Below the pieces are notes generated by a model. That model saw nothing but the letters and a program-made list of their open reading frames with translations, was not told the origin of the DNA and did not search any database. A DNA stretch of 64,000 nucleotides from Opisthocomus hoazin. Its lineage: Eukaryota; Chordata; Aves; Opisthocomiformes; Opisthocomidae. Below, one piece after another: positions 12,082 to 27,000 of the stretch. Numbering within the stretch: the first letter of the stretch is position 1; the number at the start of each line of letters is the position of its first letter. The translations under genes were made by a program, and so were the position numbers. The stretch covers positions 8,063,531-8,127,530 of the forward strand of contig NC_134422.1 of the NCBI RefSeq assembly GCF_030867145.1, read 5' to 3'.

Positions 12082-12861
12082 AATGCAAAATATCTTCAGT
12101 TACATTATAGCTCAGAAACCACTGTAGTTCCAGTTTTCCTCATGCACCGACTTAAAAAAAAAAAATCTTTGTCATCTGTTATGATGCTGATAGAGGGAGG
12201 AAAATCCAGAATTAAAACCAAGAAATCATTTCTAACAGTGATTCTCGGAGGGCCTTGGGTGAGGGCATCCGAGGTACTTGATCGTGGTTATATTTTTATG
12301 ACCCTGTGGTTTAAAGCTACATTTCTGTGTGTAATCTGAATGCAATTTTGAAGCATTGCTATTTTCAGAGCTGCAAGAATTTGAGGCAGTTCCTTTAGTC
12401 TTACAGGGTTCAGCTGCACTGGGGACATTACAGACCAGTCAAATAGCTTTGGTGAAATTCTTTGTTCACATATCAAAATTACCGGAGAAAATACAGGCTC
12501 TGATCTCTATTATGACAAAAATAGTGTAAAACTGAGTGATGTATCTCTTCTAAAACTGTCTCATACCTACCAAATGTATTAATGGCAGCCCTGGGAATGC
12601 TCTGATCAGCCATGAAGGGCCTGCTGTTGGCACCAGGCCTGATTTGTAGGACACTGGGATTTAGAATTAATGGCTACTGAAATCTGGTTTTACTTAAACC
12701 AGCCTGTATTTAAAGCTTATTTGTGATAAGGAACAATAAATGTTACCAATTATCTTATAACAGTTCCTAGAAACTACCTTTGATATTTGCACTCTCCTTG
12801 ACAAGATGGCAGAGGCTGGTTATTTTGGACTCTTTATGTGGCTTTCTTTGCAGTTACTTTA

Positions 12862-12867
12862 AATAAA
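12862..12867 (+). terminator. probable ZRANB3 polyadenylation signal
   Basis: AATAAA followed within about 25 nt by a GT/T-rich element (TGGTGTTTTTGGGG). This would give a 3' UTR of about 800 nt from the stop at 12081. Another AATAAA at 12735-12740 is an alternative site. Confidence 0.6.
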
Positions 12868-12889
12868 TACATTTCTCTCTTCCTGGTGT

Positions 12890-14221
12890 TTTTGGGGCTT
12901 TTTTTATGCTTTCTCAGTCTCCCCCCACCCCTTGAATGCCATAAGGCAGCAATAAGTTCATAAAGCACATCTGTCCACTACACATCTTTTTCTGAAAGTG
13001 CATGACTGCAATTTCAAGTACATCTAGTTAAAGGAAGCTGAAAAGCTTTCTAGGTTATCCTTATGGGGAAAATTCTTAAAAGTCTTAAACATTCTCTTTT
13101 CTCAGTTAGAGATTTAAGACACGGTACTGCTGTGAGTGCACCATTTTCTACAGAGTGAAACTAACTGGAGTTTTCCAGCGAAGACACCTTTAGGTAACGA
13201 ACTGCCCCAGAAACATGTTACCTGCTGTTTGTGTTCTCTGAGTACAACTGAAGGAATCACCTCTTCAGCAGCTTAAAAGAGCCTGATAATGAAGTGAGAG
13301 ATTTTCCAGCTTATACAGCCTGTAGAAGAGACCACAGGTCAATGTAAAATTTCATGAAGACAGCACAGCAGGAGAGGAGGAAACCAAGAGTATCAGTGAA
13401 GAAGCTAAAGATTACTAGTGCAATTTCTTTTAAAGAAGCCAGACGGTTAAACAACAGCTCAATGGGTCTTTGTCTTTCTCAGCCCTTTATCAGAGGGATT
13501 TACCTCAGGCAGAACACAAACAGCCCGGAGAACAAATTCTGTGACAAGACTGTCTCTGAAGAAGATTAATTCTACTTTACCCTGAAAAAAACCCTGTATT
13601 TCTACTTGATCCACCTTTATCTGAGGGAAACACTCTGGCCCCTGGCCTCTCAAAGAAGTGTTAGGGTAACAGCTGTGACCCTACTCCTTTGAGGAAGAAG
13701 TGAACTTTCTCTACTTAAAAGTAGCCACAGCCATAAACACTGCTGTTCCTAGGACAAATCACGCAAGGATGACATTTAAAAAGAACCGTGACAAAACCAT
13801 CTCTGGTACCCAGTGACGTCTGAGCGCCAAGAGTAAGTTCAGATTTATTGAGTAACATCAACAATACTGTGGCTGATTTTACACTTTGTGAAGTAACGCT
13901 GAGCTTTTGTTGCTTCTCATCAAAACAGACCAAGGTCACTGCAAAGCAGCATTGGCACGCGCAGGCCCTGGTGTCTGCGTGACACCCGGCAGGGTTAGCT
14001 GATGGCAGGTGACAGAACGGTTCCATCGCATCGGCTCAGAGACGCCGCGGCATCCCTGCAGGCTCTAACTACCTGCAGGTTGCTCGCAGCAAAACACCTC
14101 TGCCCAGGTCATTGCGCACAGCTCGGGCCCCCATCTGCAGGGAAGGGTGTAACGTACCCAACGCCACCAGTGAGCCACACAAGGTTCTCAGGCCGACTGC
14201 CCAGTCAGAGCCCCAAACACA
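12890..14221. other. intergenic stretch between convergent 3' ends
   Basis: No exon, RNA gene or repeat is recognised here. Several open frames of 60-100 codons occur on both strands but show no splice context, compositional bias or familiar motif. Transcripts of ZRANB3 and RAB3GAP1 converge on it. Confidence 0.5.
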
Positions 14222-14833
14222 TTTATTTCTGTTTGGGAGAAGTGTCCGAGACAAGATCTTCGCTGCAATGCAATGCTAGGAGGCTTTAGCATGAACTAGA
14301 ATGTACTGCATACTTTACATAAAATCAGGATATTGTAGAAGTATTTGCAACTTAGTGATTAACCAAAAAATACTGGGCTCAACATTTATGATTAGCAATA
14401 AATACAAATCACTTAATGTTTGTACATCAGTTTGACTACTGTCACTTGATAAAGTGTGATTACGAACTGCAAAGCAGCACGTTCTGCATCCATTGCAACA
14501 GCAAGTATTTGCACACAGCCCATCCGTGTCCATTATTAAACAAGCTAATGCAAAAAAAATATAATCTGCTGCCTTTGGACAGAGAGGAGATCACTGAACT
14601 TTCCTCCCCCAAGATCCGATTAAAACTACTTGTGAAGCCATTCCAAGCCTCCAGGTCAGAGTTGCTGCGGGCATCCGTCTCGGCTGCCAGTTCAGCTCTG
14701 TCCTTGGGAACGTGACTCCGTCACCAACGACAACCGTGTTCTCTCCTCACCGCAAGCCCGTCAGTCTGTAACGTTGACTTCCCCGAGGAAAATGAGCAGC
14801 ATCCTACTCGTGCAGACGCACAAGCAGGGTGCA
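14222..14833 (-). other. RAB3GAP1: RAB3GAP1 3' UTR with probable polyadenylation signal
   Basis: Downstream of the stop at 14834 on the minus strand, AATAAA (plus-strand TTTATT at 14222-14227) is followed immediately by TGTGTTTGGGG, a good GU-rich downstream element. This predicts a 3' UTR of roughly 600 nt. A second reverse AATAAA at 13844-13849 could mark a longer form. Confidence 0.5.
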
Positions 14834-15076
14834 TCAGAAGAACGTCGTGTCTGCTGAAAAGGCACCCGCGAGTCGAAAATCCTCCTTCGTCAGCACGCTG
14901 TACATGCGCTGGGGCAACGGCTTGGAGTAGGGAGCGGGGCGGGGGACAGTTGTGCGCAAGATCACCTCGCGGCCCGTGGGCGGGGGGAAATCCGCAACGG
15001 CCCCCGCGTTCAGCCTTCGCTCCTCTGATGGACCCGATCTCCTCAATTCTTCATCAAGTGGCGGCACCGCAGAAAC
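14834..15076 (-). CDS. RAB3GAP1: RAB3GAP1 last coding exon
   Basis: The exon follows a TTTCAG acceptor and ends at TGA (plus-strand 14834-14836). It encodes a Pro/Arg-rich segment and the conserved tail RMYSVLTKEDFRLAGAFSAD, ending TTFF, as in other vertebrates. It is GC-rich compared with the surrounding introns. Confidence 0.96.
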   Translation of the reverse strand, partial: VSAVPPLDEELRRSGPSEERRLNAGAVADFPPPTGREVILRTTVPRPAPYSKPLPQRMYSVLTKEDFRLAGAFSADTTFF

Positions 15077-18000
15077 CTGAAATCAGAGCAGAGGTGTAAT
15101 TACAGGGCGAGCTGTTTGTTAACATCGGGATGCAGAAAATATTTCGTCAGAGGAGCAGAGGAAGATTAGAAATGGCAAACACATCAAAAAGGCTTTATGT
15201 GTACACAGAGCAAGGCGCTAATGGGATGTCAGGAAATAAACTGCGCACAATCAGATGGAAGAACCTGCACGTGTGGATGGTGAAGCTCAGCCTAGATGAA
15301 GCTCCTGATTTTCTGACAGCGTGAGGCGAGGGTTTTGACCGGACGAAATGCCCCTCTCGGGCAGGGCTCTCTCCGCAGCTCCTTGTGGCTGCATGAGGCC
15401 AAGCCAGCCTCCATGTAAAAATAACCAGTGCCACTACCAGGGTCTTGACAAGTCACCTGCCTTGTCAAGCTCAAACTATTACTTCAATATGTGCTTTCGG
15501 TGGCCAGAGAGAGGCTTCCCAAAACGACAGTGCAGAGCAAGCGAGACCCTGTGCAGTCCCCATCGCTGCTCATGGCCTCCAAGCCAGTAAGCAGCAACAC
15601 TGGAGTCTGAGCACTGGAAGCAGGGCTGGCGTGCTCCCACACACCCCAATACCCTAACAGGGTCCTAATTTAAGTGTATGCAACTTGAGCTTATCAATGT
15701 CCCAGCGGTGTGGCAGAACCCACCGGAGGACCCTCAACGACCCTCGCGGCCACCCCACCACTCCCCTGGCGTGGGGACCTGGCCCCTCTCAGCTCTGCAG
15801 CCTGTGCCACAGGAGGAGGCACCAGGGACAACTGCCACTCGTTCCCTCAGGAACAGTTCTAGGAAACCAACAGCAAGGACATTCCCTGTGCTCTGCGTCT
15901 CGAGGCCGTTACCCCAGCTCCTCCCCAGACCTCGCTCCATCTCTGCCCAAAAGGTTCCGTGGTGCCACCGAGTGCCCCTGGCTCGATTGCAACGTTCGGG
16001 TGTTGTCCATCCCTACCTGCCCCCCCTGACATCTGGCTGTTCAGTAACCAAAAGACAGAGACAGCAACAGAGAAGAATATAAAGGCACGGCCACATATTC
16101 AGCATCAAAAAAACTTAATATTCACTTGAAGAAATGGTTTTTGCTTGTTTCGAGGTTTTTTTTGTTTGGGTGGTTTTTTTGTTTTTTAAAAATATTTCCC
16201 TCTCTTTTCACTACCTGTAAGGCTCCAAAAATAAAGTCTGCGACTGAGAAAAACCATTCTGGAAACGCAAAATTATTTTTACGCTTAGTATGTGCACAAC
16301 AGTACAAACTCAGTCAGGCTGCTGTACTATCTCTACCAAAAGGTTCAACTCTATGCAGCTAGGGAAGATGAGTGGGAAACGAGGGACAAAATTGGTTACC
16401 TCGTCAGAAGATTCAGTCAGCTTGGAAAGGGATGAGAAAAGAATCAGTGATGAAAGATAGAAACAAAGGCAAGTCAGAGGTGACTTACAAGAGGTTAGGA
16501 GGAGACTGTAGGTTTAAGAGACATCATGCACTCTACTTCCAAGAACATGCATTTGCTATCGTTAATTTTCCTGAGAAAACTTGAGAACATAACACCACAT
16601 GTTACACAGCTCACAGAGAGGAGTCCAGGTTCAAAAGGTCACGAACAAGCAAGTCATTCAATCTCTGTTTACCAAAGGGCTCTCTACTGACCTAATCCAT
16701 GGCAGATTAAACACCAGGGGGGTTCGTAGCAAGTCAGCTCCGGTCCCACTAAGAAGCCTTAATTAACAGTGACCAGCTACTAGTGGGAAGTACCTGTAAT
16801 CTCGCTTTAGTTACTCACGTTTCAAACGAAACAAAACCCCAGAAATACACACACATCTTCATCGAACATTAACCCCAGAAACTCCTAACTCAGCTTCACA
16901 CACATCACGCATTAAAAAGGCAGGGCCACACGCCTGTATATGCGTAAGGGCACGATCTCAGGCTCTGCAGGGAAGGCCGTAAGGCTGGTTGCCACGCTGG
17001 GATCTGCAACCAGATTCTCCCTAAAGGCCAGAAGGATAAAATAAACGCTCTGATTTTCATTTCTCAGAATAACCATGGTCTGTTTTCAGAATGGTTCTTT
17101 TTATGCCGGGTTGCAAAATACAGATTATTATAAAAGCATCTGTATTTGAAAAGTGTTTAATACCCAATCACAGTATTTTTACATCAATGATTTCCAAATG
17201 GGATCTCATGCTCTAAGATATCTGCAATACTATGCTACCTTGTTGTTACCCTGCAGTTAAATTTTAGTTAGATCATATGATGCTCTGAACAGGTGTAATT
17301 CTGGCAGAAACTGAAGGCTGACTGCAGTCCAAGAAGTCTGGAAATCAGTACTTTCAGGCTAATTATTACAAAGACTGCTAAGAGAAAAAGGGAGTGTTTA
17401 TACCAATAGAGGCTGGGGAAGGGTTTCCAGAGAACAGATGCAACACTGCCAGTACGTAAACTGAATGTAGAAAGAACAGAAACCTTCCTCTGTGGAGACT
17501 AGCGTGCTTGGCAATCTCAAGTATTTCAAGCGTAAACTTAGTCTAAAAAGTTACTCCTTCTAAAATGTTTAATATTATGAGGTGTTTCTCTCCATTCCTG
17601 TGTGAAACAGTCACCACACTTGATTGTTCTTGCTACGCTGTTGCATATATTGTGTAACTTGAATAACGCAGGAATTTGTGCCATACTGGCATTACTGATG
17701 TTACTGTTTGAAGTAGATCAAACTAAAGACACCTGTCTACCCAGATAGCTTTAACTGTTTCACCTCCCGGGTCATCTACTCTTCTTTCATCTTGCAAGGT
17801 TCTATTATTGCCAAAATCATACTGAACATCCCAAAAAACCCTCAAGCACATCTATGACAATACATGCATATATGCACACAAAATAAACTGACATCATATG
17901 ATGTCGCTGCCTCATACTGCTTAAATTAGAAGTGTCTGCAAAGCCACCAAGAGCACTCTCTTACCCTCTGAGCATTCACGAACAGCTTGTGAATAATGCT

Positions 18001-21000
18001 ACCAGCAGGTCCTCTTCCGGCGCCAATAACTGACACTTCTGGCTGCTCCAGGAGACAGTTTACAAATCTGGTGGTACAAATCGTAGAAAAGGAAAAGAAT
18101 GTTTCATTCTCAGCTGTATCCAGTTTGCTAATCTAAAACTGGAACTGTTTCCTGTGAGGAGGTCTCCACCTAGCATCATCTGCAGAGCGAGAGCTGGCAG
18201 TCACTCTCAAGAGCTCTCTGTTATGGAAGTTGAAGGAAAACACCCTGACTTTTCTCGGCAACCTACTCAAACACTACCATCACCTTTTCATCCCTTTACT
18301 CCCTCCCCTCTGCCTTAAAGACTAAGCCCCCGCCTTAGCCTGCACTTGTTCCCTCCTACCTTGCTGCTCCCCCTTTCCTGCCAATACGAGCAGCCGTTCT
18401 TTCACCAATAACATGGGTCAAAGCTAAGCGGCACAGGGCAGCCTCCCACCCAAGGTCAGGACAGGCAGGATTACTGCGACTCCAGCAGCAGGGCCAATTA
18501 ACACCTAGGCTGCAATTCAGCCTCTGAAAGGACCTGCTTCTCGCAATTAACTATCGATGGAACCCAGGCTCCTAATGCAGATGTATGAATTCACCATGAA
18601 AAACCTTCACGGTGTCCGTCACACAGAAGAAGTCACAATATGCCAATTTTTTTGAGCACAAAGATACCGCATTGGTCAGACATCGCTCCTCTGAACTCCC
18701 AACGTGTACTGCTAAAATGCCAGCTCTCCCTCGCAGCGCAGCAGCAAGAAGTAAATCACCTGACAGGAGGCAGTGAAGCAATGAAACATGGCTTGCTGCT
18801 TTTCATTCCTATGGTTCCTCATTAATATGTTTCAAAAAAGTAAGGAGACCAGAAAATGTAACGTAGGGGGGAGGATTTCATTCCATGTTAGTTACAGAAA
18901 ATACTGAATTCCTAGTCCTTCTAATTTTACCTCTATTGTAACAAAGTTCATCAAATGTACCTTTTACATACATGAAACAATAAATGAAATGCCAGTACTG
19001 TCAAGACAGATTCCATTAAAAAGATCTGTATCACATGTTTTCAGAGAGATGGTTACTTAGAGAAGCGTTCAGGCTACCCACATGTAACATCTCTAGGTAG
19101 CCTATGGACAGGGACACCTAATGTTTATAGCTTCTAAACACGATTTCTGTATTATCACCTATTCCATCTGTCCTAAATTTTGAAAGTACAAAAAAAGGGC
19201 ATCAGAGGAAAAACAAAACAACACGGCGGGGGGGAGAGGAATATCAGTCACCTTTGTAGATCGTCTTTCTCCTCCTCATTTTCACATTTCTCTACCCCAA
19301 ATTTTGCTTTCAGAGACCTGGCTCTGGCGATGATAGCTTCCACACTCATAATCTGAGCAATGATTTCCTGCAGGGGTTTAATGAAAGTGAAAATTAAAAA
19401 GAAGTTCTTTTAACACTCCCACAAACAGTGTAAAAGTCTCTCAGGTTTTCAGCCCCAGCCAGTACAACCGCCTTACTTCCAACTTCTTGTCCTCTGGGTT
19501 GGGGAATCGTAGAACTTTACTGGAATGGGATATTATCTGCTTAATAATCTTCTTAACTGAAGATATATCTTCTAGTGCTTCTATTAGGAGGAAAAAAAAT
19601 GAAGAAGTTGTAATTATTGCATCAGTGTTCACCCTAAAATATCTTAATAATTTATGAAACATTATTTACCTTCTTCCTTTACCTTGAGTACAGCTGCATG
19701 GATGATGCAAGGCAAGAGATGCCTTGCAAGGTCAGCTGGTTTCTGAACGGCAAGGTAATGAAGCACCTGTAACATTGGAAAATTTAACACGTTAGTGATC
19801 AAAACTACTTCCCAATGGTAAGGCTAACTATGAAAGATGAGCACCTACACCGAAGAATTCCCAAGAAGGGAGCACCATTGGAAGACAGGACTCAGCAGGT
19901 AGTTTTACATGAATCCTCAGTGACTGCTTACAGTCCCAAAAGGTTAAAATGAAACTAAAAATAGTTATGTTTTAGCAACACTTTAGTTTCCTAACACCTA
20001 CATCCAGATAAGAATTTATTTACTAATAATTCAAAGAAATGCCTAAGTAATACAGCTTGTGCAGTTACATTCCACACACCAATTCTTTTAGATACTTCAA
20101 GCACACTGTTGTACGGCAGCAAGAATTTCTGATTAACCCTAAGCCATGTACAAAACAGTTTACTAACTCCAAGAATATAGTCCAATGACGTGTCAATGTT
20201 TGAATCTTGCAGAAGGAAAAAGAAAGGGCTGCTATAAGTTTTGTGCAAGCATTATAAATCAGACTATCACCAGCCACAGCGCTTTTTACCTTCTCTGCCT
20301 CTCTAGTGTCATCAAAGAGTCTCTTCTGCCTCCGGGCCGGGACTGGTTTTGCTGTCTCCCAGGCCTCCACCCACATGTTGCTAGGAATCTTCATTCGGGC
20401 GCTCAGCTCGCCCTTAATTACTATATTCCCCTTTTCATCAACCACTTCCTCTTCGATGTAATCCCGTGGGGAGTACCACCTCACAAAATCCTCCAGACAA
20501 CAGCCAGGATTAGCTGCCTAGAATGAAGAGGAGATAAAATCTGTGCCCGAAAAATTCCTATAAAAACATAATAACCTGGGTAGGCAGGCAATACGGTCTA
20601 GTGGGTAGAGCATAGGCTAGGAGCCAAAACTCAGGGAATTCTGTTCACAGTCACCAAACTGTACCCTAGGAAAGAAATCCGGCAGGGTGAGGGAATAAAG
20701 CGCCAACCACGACAATGACAAGGGGTAAAACTCACACCATCGACAAAACCAAAGAAACCTCCTTATCACTCCAAACCAGTATATTCATCAGTATATTTCA
20801 AGCAAGCTCAAAATTATACCATTAGGTCAAGCTTCTATGTGGTACCCGATACGTGCAATAAATATGAATTTTCACTATTATATTTTATGCATAAGCTTAC
20901 ACCATTAAAGATTTAGATAAAAACAAGCCCAAGTCTATAGGATCACAGGGCTGCATAAATATGCTTTCAGCACTGACTTCCCATCTTTTAACACTCCAGT

Positions 21001-24000
21001 AACAAAATTCACTTTTTCTTCCTGCTTTAAAAAGGAACTTAATAAAATATCTCCCCCAAACAAAAACAACTTAATTTTTCACAGATGCAATGTCAACACA
21101 AATACATACATCCATAGGTCTAGAACATAAGAGGAAACTCAGCTTTCTATTTGATGTACCTATTGAGAGTGCATTTCTGCTTCAAATTATGGTTCTGTAT
21201 TCTTTGAGTTTTTACATCACTTGCACCATAGAAATAAAACTGCTACATATATGACATGAATCACTGCTAATAAACTGATATCGATGTTACAAATACTCTT
21301 ACTTTACAGTAAATCTGTATCCTTTTACTATAAAGTAACATTGCAATAATTAAAAAAAAAATAGCTATTTTGTGACAGAATCTCCAATCTTCTCAGAGTT
21401 TTGAGACCCTTTAATGACAGCAGTGTATGTGCTTTTAGCTCCCTCTTCAGAGCTCAGAAACTAAATGGAACAAATGACCCAAAACCACAGCTAGTGAAGT
21501 CCCAGTTTGATAAACAGCTCTATAAAGGACTTCTAAATAGTCCTATACCACTACTAAAGAACAAGACATCTTGTTCTATATATATAGACATAAAACCATA
21601 CATAAAAATTACATCCACCTCCCCAAAGTCCAAATACAGAATTGTGAATATGTTAATAGATTTTAATAGATTTCTTTTCTCTTTACACCACCTTTACATT
21701 TTACCCACTTGGAGTCCGATTAAAGGTGCACTTTACAAAGCTAGACACAGTGGAAAATACTGGTGAGATAGACACTACATGAAGGCTACAAGGAGGTGGG
21801 AAGGAGAGACATGTCATTCTGGTTCACAACTTTGATGCTCAGTGTTCTTCCGACATCATTTTGTGTAGGGTTGCCCAAGTTTTAATTCCCAATTAATCAA
21901 CTGTGTTGAGGGCTTTTTCCCTCCCACAGACATTGTGCAAGTTTACGGGAACGTTACCGCATAATAGACTGGACAGTCATAGATTTTGAAATATTCTAAG
22001 AGTTTTGTCAATGGGATTTTATTTGCAACTTTAAACTATTTTGAAACTGTTTTGTGGAGGAAAAGAATCTCGTCAGAAAAACCTTCAAAATTGTTCAACA
22101 CAAGCAAGAGGGACAGTTTAATTACGCAGAAAGCAGCCTCACAGAATTCTTCAAGTAGTACTACCTTAAAGGACTCCATATCCGAGAGCAAGCAGGCACT
22201 CTGCATGCGTGCCCGAAGATGAGCACCTTCTGCTGATGTCCCTAGTTTTGCCAGTACCTCAGACTGTTCTTCCAGCAGATCTTCAGTCATGGGTGCTGGT
22301 TCCTGCAATGCAGAAAAACACAAGTTTACAAACAGCCTCTCCTAGACTTAGCCCTGATTCAGAAAGGAATGGAAAGCTCCCTGTCACCACAAGTACTGTA
22401 TTTGTATTCAAAAGGAAATAATCATAACTTCATACTCCTTAAACTGTTTAGCCTAAAGCTCTGCATCTGAAGACACTAACAAAAAGAAACTAAAAAGAAA
22501 ACAACCTGAGATTGAAGTAACAACATAAGGATATATTGTTAAATGCCAAAATCCAGATGAAGTCCAGGAAGTGTTTGACTGTTGAGATGAATGGAAATCC
22601 ACCTAAAGCAATGTACAACTTTTGCCGTTGATACTGTCAGCACACAATTAATTGACAACATTTTGCCTGACTACACTCTGCTCATACCTTTTACCCACAC
22701 AAAGCAACATTCATTAACAGTTGCTCTCAAGTGAATGAAAAATACTGTGCTCTTCATGCATGGCTGATTTCAAACTGCTTCCTCTGACACCACCGCTTCC
22801 TACTTCATCCCTAGTCTGCAAGAAAGTCTGTGTGAGATAACATTTCTAGTGGTTTGATGATCAACCTGTTTTAGATAATGCTACCAAAAACTGCTGACTA
22901 TGGCCTTTTAGATACGAGTTCACAAATGTGTGGGTTGTTTTTTTTTTTTAAAAAGGGAAAAAAAAAAGAAAAAAAGACAAAAGTGTAGCAGCAAAACTGA
23001 TCCAGTACTCTGATCAGTCAGCCAGAAAAACTCCACGGTGGAAGGACCATGGCAGTTCCTACTTTACAGGAAAGAAAGTAAGGAGGGGATTAAGATGTCT
23101 CAACAGCTGGAAATAAAAAGAAACCCAAATTTAAAGCAAGACAGCTTAATTCTTTTTTAAAAAAAATTTGGTTTGAGTGAAATTTGGTAGAGAGACCCAT
23201 TCTCAAACAAAACAAAGAGCATGCGAGATTCCAGTTTAATAGCCTCATTAAGTTTAAAAAATGGAAAACAAGGTCTTAGGCAGAAAACACTTAGCAATTT
23301 TAACAACAGTTAAGGCTATAACCTGCAAACTATACACAATTTCACAATCCTAGGTATGAGCCACATTGCGTGAGAGTCGTATTGCACATCCGGCTCAGCT
23401 CTTGCGACCTCACCTGTGTTATTGGAATGTAGAGAGGCTCTCCGGGATGCAGCAGCGTCAGCTTTCCGTGCGGATGCAGACGACCTTCTGGTTTTAAGTT
23501 TACAGCCTCTCTGTTGCCCTCTTTTGCTCCTCCTTTCTTTCCATTTTCCTGCCCATTTCCTTTAAGATCTTCTGTGTCACTTAAACATTCAAAAAATTCC
23601 TCTTCACTGTCACTCCACGACTCCCAAGACTTGCCAACTTCTTTTTCCTTATCAGGGTTATCTCCAGAGTGGTCTGCTCCTTTCCCAGCATCACCAGAAG
23701 TACCACCAGGTGAACGATCAGACACGCTCCCCTTTTTTCCCTCATCTCTTGCTTTCTTTCTTTCTATGCAACAATTTAACATCTAACAAGTTAAAGGGAA
23801 AAAAAAATTGTTTAGCAATTGCTTCTCCTATGGAAACAATGTCACAGAAAAACTCTTGACAGTCACCAAAAGTCTCTTATAATTCTAAAAGATAGTAATT
23901 CCATTGAACTTGTTACTATAACGAAGATTCTCCCAAGAAATGAAGTCTGGGCCCAACAATACAAGCATAGCTACATCTACAAAAAGCAATATATTTAGTT

Positions 24001-27000
24001 AATAATTGCTATAATTTTGACAGTTTCCTTAGGAGAAAAATCAATCTTAAATTTAGGATATTTACCTGAAGTTTCTGATGCAGTAAACAGCATCTCAGAT
24101 CTGGAGGGCCATTAGCTAATCTAACAAAAGGTAGAAGTGTAACAATTACCAATTATAAAGTTGAATCTCTCTCATAGACATGTGGTCTCACACTATACGA
24201 AATCCAAAAGAGGCGCAAATATCCACATTGAACCCACCCCCACCATTTCAACTACACTTAGAGGTAACTTCTGAAGCTCAGAGATCATTCACACTAGTAC
24301 AAAACAGACACACCCTGCATTTCCTGGTCAATTTTTCATTTGGATGTTGAAGGGTAACATTTTGAAACCAAACTTAAGCACCTTTTACTTTACTTTTAAA
24401 ACTGCAATGATACAGTATAGTGATCTCTATGTATTTCAACTTCTATTTTCCTGTTAGTGCAACCATTTGAAAGTAAAACTAGTGTATAAATAGCCAGTCC
24501 ACCCCACTTAAAAAAAAAAAAAAAAAAGAAAAAAAAAAGGTATATTTTTTCTCTACATTGATACCTCATCTTGACAGAAGCCTTTATCTGATCTGCAACA
24601 AGCTCTGTTGCAGCAGACATAACCCAGAAGGGCTGGAACACTTCAGACAGCATTAGCTGCCCGAGAAGGCTACTACAACAGCAGGAACTTGCAACAGCTC
24701 CCTTAGAAATGTGGCGAAACCACACCACAAAGCAAAGGTGTGTCTCTCTAGATCAGCTCCTTCATGTTTACCTCATGATAAACTGGAAGGCAAGCATTCA
24801 CATAACTTCTTTTTTTATCAACCCTCCTTCACACAGTGGAGTGCTGTTTAACTTGAGCTTCCTCCAGGTGTCTTGAAGTTTTCCAAGGAGGGCACAGATG
24901 CTTTTCCCTACTCCCTAACCTTGCTTGCTTTAAGGAAGTAGAGTAATAAAAAGAGAATAGCATTTGCAACTTAAAAAAACCCAAAACAGTATGTTTCAAA
25001 GTCATAGTGAACTCATTCTCTTCCCAAAACACAGAACATTTTCTATGACAAAGCAACAACAACAACAACAAAATCTTACCCTGGAATAAGGTAGTTGTTC
25101 TCCCACCTGTAGCGCATTTCTAACACAAATTCTTGCCAAAGATGTGCCACTCCTTTTACTCCTCCATGGTAGAAGTTTATCATACACAGACATAAAGCTA
25201 GTTTGTACGTCAGACTATCAGAAGGAGCAGATTTAAACTGACTGAAGAGATTCTATGTAAGAAATAAAAGAAAGCAGGAAATACAGGAACAATGGCATTT
25301 TTTCCAAAACCACACAATCTCTTTCCTGTTTGTCAACACAAGTGGCTAAGTAAGATTTTAAGCCTGTAAGTATAAGTTACCAAAAAAGGACAGTCTTTGG
25401 AAGAATAAAAGATATGGGGTGGGGCGGGAAATCACTACTTCTACCTAGAGACTCCACAAAGTTCCTCTTTCCAAAAGTTATCTATTATAAGACATGGGGC
25501 AATCACAGCGAAGTCTGTATGAACACACACTCAAAATTGCTTTCTCTCTCTCATGAGTGTCAGTCAGTAAAACTTACATAATCTCCGTTCTCTGGAGGAG
25601 GATTGTTTCCTGCTGACGTGCTACCTCTGCTTTCAAATCCATCTGCCAGTTTGTCAGCAGCATCAGGAAATAAGAACTTGAAGAAACAAAAAAATCCAAA
25701 CTTCCATCAGCATGTTTCTCCTGCTTCTCCCACTTTCTCCATAAAGCTACTGCTGGTTACATACCAGCAATCACTATAATTAAAATGGTCATTTTCAGTC
25801 CGCTTATATTGCACAGACCTGTAACAACTTAGTCTGTTTCAAGAAGTGATAAATGCAATTCAAATAACGGAACTGACATCAGACACTTTTATTTATAATT
25901 CTGCTATGAACTATAAACCAAATGCATCAATGGAAGCATGAAATACATGTTTTATATGCATTTAATGTGCACAAGCAGTTCACTTACCAGAAGAATAGTG
26001 TTCAGAACTTCATTGTTTAAAGGTGATTCATCTACACCTCTGTGTTTGCGAATTTTTTTCTTTGCACTGTGAACCATATTTGTGACCGATAATTTATGGA
26101 TTGGGACTGGTGCTGGCTCTGTGAGCTTCGACAAAGCATGGGTAATATCAGCAACCTCTATAAAATAAAATAAAATAAAAATAATTAGAACCAAAAAAAA
26201 ACCCACACACACCCACAGCAAAAAACAAGACCATCTCTCTTTAAAAGTTCACCTTTCATACTCAGTCTATTCATCTTCTATTGATTTTTAACACCCGGTT
26301 AACCAGAGCTACACCCTTGTGCTGTCAGGTTCCATACCTGATAGTCACTGTTCTCAGCCACAAAGATAAGCAGCAGAACGCGGTCACAAAGGAATCACAG
26401 ACTGTCCTTGACTCCTTTTACTGAATGAAGAAATTCTAGACTGGGCTGGCTGTAGATAGTGCCTGCCACCTACTGTAGTAGTACTGCATACTTGCAGACA
26501 ATTACTGGCAGATCATCAGCAAAAGCCTGCTGCTGAAGTGCCAGTGTTTGATACCAATGAATACATTGTAGGTAACAAAGACTGTTCAAGAGTATGCTAA
26601 AGCTTTAGGTAAGCCTTAAATAAATCCGGTATTAACCTTACATGGTGTAAGCACACTTTCAGAGTGCTCAGGTAAACTCCTCCAATCAAAAGATTTTTTC
26701 CAGAGTTGCTGCTGGTAACCTTTAGAACCTCTCTTACAATAAAAGAATTAACATTGTTAAAAAGAGGGCAGACAAATTTCAGTGGATAATCACCAGCAGC
26801 CTGAAAAACCTCATCTTGGCAAACATTTCAAGAAAATTAGAGATAAGGAGGGCTAAAGAGACTGCCCTTCAAGCACTAGGAGTAATACATACCTACTCTA
26901 ACACCTTTTCAACCTAACTAGCAAGCTCCTTCAAAACTAAGACCAAGTGCAACCTAAGAGAATAAACTGACACAGGCTATATTTGGAGGGAAGAAAAGGT

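Noticed and set aside
15678-16082. Two overlapping plus-strand open frames of 114-134 codons
   Set aside because: Pro/Ser/Arg-rich translations of a GC-rich stretch in the last RAB3GAP1 intron with no splice sites or family resemblance.
16630-16690. CAAGTCATTCAATCTCTGTTTACC resembling a MIR tail
   Set aside because: The match is too short and isolated to claim.
20589-20665. Possible tRNA gene
   Set aside because: The A-box-like start looks tRNA-derived, but the B box is degraded and no cloverleaf or acceptor stem can be drawn, so it is called an old SINE.
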